64,000 bases of DNA from Flavobacterium sp. UBA6135. Its GTDB lineage: Bacteria > Bacteroidota > Bacteroidia > Flavobacteriales > Flavobacteriaceae. Position numbers and translations under genes: made by a program. The notes under the pieces were generated by a model. The model saw only the letters and a program-made list of their open reading frames with translations. It was not told the origin of the DNA and did not search any database. Positions within the stretch are counted from its first letter, which is position 1. Each line of letters begins with the position of its first letter. Location of the stretch: positions 1 to 64,000 of the forward strand of contig NZ_DIVJ01000014.1 of assembly GCF_002428305.1 (NCBI RefSeq), written 5' to 3'. Of the stretch, positions 61,218 through 64,000 are shown piece after piece.

Positions 61218-64000
61218 ATGATAAAAAAATTACAATTTATAGTGCTTTTTTGTGTGTTTTACACAACGGCAACTTTTTCGCAATCCACAGATGTTTGGGA
61301 TTTTGGGGCCACACAATTGGATAATACGCTACACAACAATCGGTTGAATGAAGCCATTATCAATTCTTGGTATGATGCTTCAATTACTCCTGGAAGTGTT
61401 GCTACTACTAACACCATGCCTGTCAGTTTTATTTCCGGGCCATTAACATGGGTTGGTGCCGCTAGTGATCGGTTGCGTTCAACCAATACGGCTATTACCC
61501 GATATGATAATAATGTGGCAAGTGTGGCATCCCACAATGGTCGTGTATATTGTAATGGAAACGCCGGGCTTTCAAACGGTTCTCCTACGTCGCGGTATTT
61601 TATTTTAAACGTAAATGAAGATGACGAAGTAACGATCATCGCCAGAGGAGATACTGCCGGTTTGCTAAGTTTTGTATACCAATCAAATCCAACTTTACAA
61701 ACCAATACTTTTCCAATTACTGCTACAGCGGGAAGTGTGACTGAAGTAAAATTTGTGGCAAAATATACCGGGAATTATCTTTTTTATGACACTACTTCAA
61801 AAGCAAGTTTCTATAGGATATATAGAAAAGATGCCGTTTATACTTCGGTTACCGGAGCTATAGATGTTTCTCAAGCTGCCGGAATTACCGATGGTTATTC
61901 GATTGTATTCACCAATGAAGCCGGAAAATCTTGGACGGCTCAAATTAATGCTGGTATTTATAGTGTGAATGTGCCTGTGGGTTATTCGTATGCCATTAGC
62001 TTGCTTAACGCCAGCGGTTATATTATCAGTAGTGGTGATAGTTTTGATACAACTGGTGTGGTTACGCCAACAGTAAATCATCCGATTGCTATTGCTGCGG
62101 TAAGTTTATATACGGTAACCGGAACTATCACCGGTTTAGGAACGTCCATTTCTAATTTGAATTTGAACTTTGTACCAAACCCTTCCAGTGGTTCTTTGTA
62201 TGTTCCCTCTCCTATAGTTAATACTGCAAATGCTACTTATTCGGTTCAATTAGAACCAAATGTTCAATACACAATTAGTGGTAGTGGTGTTAATGATTAT
62301 GAAATAGTGGAAAATACGTTGACAATTCCAGCTGAAAACACAACACATGCTATAGCTTTTTCCGCAAAGCCGGTTCATTCGGTTACTATGAATATTTCGG
62401 GTTTAAATGCCACTCAAGTAAGCAATCTGCAATTGATTTTTACAAATTTAAATGAGAGTGGTTATGTGTATGAATTCAATAATGTAGCTTCAATCGCTCT
62501 GCGAAACGGAACGTATGGGATATCATTTAATGGTTTAGATAATCATCCGGTTGAATTAGGTTTGGTTTCTAACTTAGTGGTCAATAACAATCCCGTAACT
62601 AAATCATTGGAATTTCAGCCCGTAACCGTTTGGTCTTTTAATGATAGAGTAATCAACTCAACCACGACAGCTTTTTATAAAGGGATGCAATTAAACGGGC
62701 AAATAACCACGGTAGTGGCTTCCGGACATTTAACGGCTAAAACAGGAGCAACGCTTTTAGTGCCTATCAATCCCGGATTTAAAGTGGTTGTTTCTTATTA
62801 TTACACGGCTAACTTTTCTATTGAAGGGGGAGCAACAATTACTACAGCTACAAACAGTACATCAATTGTTGAAAATATTGAATATGCATATACCGGAAAC
62901 ACTCCGGGATTTGTAACCATCACAGTGGGAGGTCTCGCTTCATTAACCACTTATTTTACTGAAATAAAAGTGGTGCCAAATGTTGCTTATAGTCCGAGTA
63001 TTACAGTGGGAACGGATAAAGATTATCAAACGATTAACGAAGCTTTATTAGCGGTATCCTACATGGTTAGATCAGCTACAGATCGAGTGACCATTCTGAT
63101 TGACTCAGGAAATTATGAAGAAATGCTGGTGATTGACCAACCCAATATCACCTTAAAAAATGCAGCTACAACACCTAATACAAATCTGGTTAACGGTGGT
63201 GTAAACATTACAGATGGAGCAGTTAGGGTGACTTCTTATTACGGTCACGGCTATCATTATTACAGTATGGGAAGTAATCAAAAATGGAACCAAGACGTGC
63301 TGAATGTCAATATGGCCAATGGAAATTATTCGCATACTAATGCCGGTGCAGGAACAACAAATGGTTCCTATTGGAATGCTACTGTGGTGGTACGAGCAAA
63401 TGGTTTTGAAGCAGAAGGCATTATTTTTGAAAATTCATTCAACCAATATATTTCTACAAAAGAGTCACAAGATGTCGTTGTGGCTTGGTCTTCAGGCAGT
63501 CCGGGTGTCAGACCAATTAATTACGGAAACACAAGTGTTCAAAATAAAACTTTTGTTGAAAGAGCGGCTGCTATTGCTATTGCAAACAATATTGACAAAG
63601 TCATTTTAAACAAGTGCAGAGTAGTGGGACGACAAGATTCCTTTTTTGGAGGTTCAGGTTCCCGAGTGGTTGTTTACAAAGGGGATGTAATGGGTGCTGT
63701 TGACTTTATTTTTGGTGGAATGGACGCTGTTTTTTATAAAACCAATTTGGTGATGAATACCAGTGATCAATCTAGTGATTTGTCTTATATCACGGCTGCT
63801 CAACAATCTTCAGGAAGGGGATTCTTACTATACGAATGTACGATTACTACCGCTCAACCTCTAATCGAAATCGCCTCTGTGTATCGTTCAAAACCGGGTT
63901 ATTTTGGCAGACCTTGGCAAGCCAATACCAGTGAAGTTGTTTTTTACAACACTAATATTGAAACTTCAAATTATCCCGGATTTATTGATCAATCCTTAAT
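61218..64000 (+). CDS. CE8 pectin methylesterase with long N-terminal region (3' end outside the window)
   Basis: The reading frame is open from the ATG at 61218 to the window edge (927 codons), so the protein is cut off here. It has a signal peptide (MIKKLQFIVLFCVFYTTATF-S). A unique region of about 590 residues follows, starting with VWDFGATQLDNTLHNNRLN and containing several beta-rich repeats of the TVTGTITGLG type. The pectin methylesterase beta-helix starts near residue 595 (GTDKDYQTINEALLAVS). The catalytic set is visible: Gln806-Asp807 (GRQDSFF), Asp829 (GAVDFIFGG) and Arg898-x-Trp900 (GRPWQ). It removes methyl esters from pectin before the lyase and GH28 act. The C-terminus, perhaps with a T9SS domain, is not seen. 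Confidence 0.93.
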   Translation, partial: MIKKLQFIVLFCVFYTTATFSQSTDVWDFGATQLDNTLHNNRLNEAIINSWYDASITPGSVATTNTMPVSFISGPLTWVGAASDRLRSTNTAITRYDNNVASVASHNGRVYCNGNAGLSNGSPTSRYFILNVNEDDEVTIIARGDTAGLLSFVYQSNPTLQTNTFPITATAGSVTEVKFVAKYTGNYLFYDTTSKASFYRIYRKDAVYTSVTGAIDVSQAAGITDGYSIVFTNEAGKSWTAQINAGIYSVNVPVGYSYAISLLNASGYIISSGDSFDTTGVVTPTVNHPIAIAAVSLYTVTGTITGLGTSISNLNLNFVPNPSSGSLYVPSPIVNTANATYSVQLEPNVQYTISGSGVNDYEIVENTLTIPAENTTHAIAFSAKPVHSVTMNISGLNATQVSNLQLIFTNLNESGYVYEFNNVASIALRNGTYGISFNGLDNHPVELGLVSNLVVNNNPVTKSLEFQPVTVWSFNDRVINSTTTAFYKGMQLNGQITTVVASGHLTAKTGATLLVPINPGFKVVVSYYYTANFSIEGGATITTATNSTSIVENIEYAYTGNTPGFVTITVGGLASLTTYFTEIKVVPNVAYSPSITVGTDKDYQTINEALLAVSYMVRSATDRVTILIDSGNYEEMLVIDQPNITLKNAATTPNTNLVNGGVNITDGAVRVTSYYGHGYHYYSMGSNQKWNQDVLNVNMANGNYSHTNAGAGTTNGSYWNATVVVRANGFEAEGIIFENSFNQYISTKESQDVVVAWSSGSPGVRPINYGNTSVQNKTFVERAAAIAIANNIDKVILNKCRVVGRQDSFFGGSGSRVVVYKGDVMGAVDFIFGGMDAVFYKTNLVMNTSDQSSDLSYITAAQQSSGRGFLLYECTITTAQPLIEIASVYRSKPGYFGRPWQANTSEVVFYNTNIETSNYPGFIDQSL

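Overview
This window comes from a Bacteroidota genome, most likely a member of the Flavobacteriaceae close to Flavobacterium. The evidence is the low GC content, a SusC/SusD pair, a giant secreted protein with a type IX secretion C-terminal domain, promoters with the Bacteroidota -7 box TAnnTTTG, the lack of Shine-Dalgarno sequences, and many small palindromic intergenic repeats. No rRNA, tRNA, complete insertion sequence or CRISPR array was seen.

Bases 1-6080 are accessory and repeat-rich. They hold an orphan protein with a carboxypeptidase-regulatory-like domain, an unknown protein beside an Mrr-like nuclease, a 24-unit array of 21-bp repeats that reads as heptapeptides, a DUF1801 protein, an SRPBCC protein and a MITE-like element. 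Bases 6083-13119 carry secreted or surface proteins (a 1418-residue T9SS protein, a GH13 lipoprotein, an archaemetzincin-like lipoprotein) and an OsmC peroxidase.

Bases 13198-24396, minus strand, are a ten-gene aromatic-acid cluster. In transcription order it reads flavin reductase, fused aryl-CoA 5-hydroxylase/OYE reductase, KilA-N protein, aryl-CoA ligase, hot-dog thioesterase, nitrilase-family C-N hydrolase, gentisate-dioxygenase-like bicupin, aspartyl protease, FAH-family hydrolase and maleate isomerase. The scheme is CoA activation, hydroxylation, CoA removal, ring cleavage, hydrolysis to pyruvate plus a C4 cis acid, and isomerisation to fumarate. Salicylate is the conservative substrate. 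Anthranilate is an attractive alternative because it would give the C-N hydrolase a job as an amidase. The cluster's gaps, one interdomain linker and one N-terminus are built from dispersed repeats.

Bases 24654-36048 are an acetate/propionate module: a lone IS1 InsA-like DNA-binding protein, an outer-membrane protein, a DUF4212 plus sodium:solute symporter pair, a tiny membrane protein, a transporter-sensor histidine kinase with a receiver-only response regulator, a PrpE-like acyl-CoA synthetase and acetyl-CoA synthetase. A catalase-peroxidase (katG) and a decayed YitT-like gene follow.

Bases 38926-64000 are a pectin utilisation locus. Outer-membrane and secreted parts are GH28, SusC/SusD, a PelA-type pectate lyase and a CE8 pectin methylesterase that runs off the window. 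A TRAP transporter (DctPQM) carries the uronates across the inner membrane. Unsaturated uronates go through KdgF, KduI and a KduD-like SDR, and saturated ones through UxaC, UxaB and UxaA. Both meet at 2-keto-3-deoxygluconate, which two KDG kinases and Eda convert to pyruvate and glyceraldehyde-3-phosphate. Both halves of the locus start with a near-identical LacI-type palindrome just after the -7 box. A complete divergent LacI regulator (52160-53185) and a half-length LacI protein (45651-46169) are encoded in the locus.
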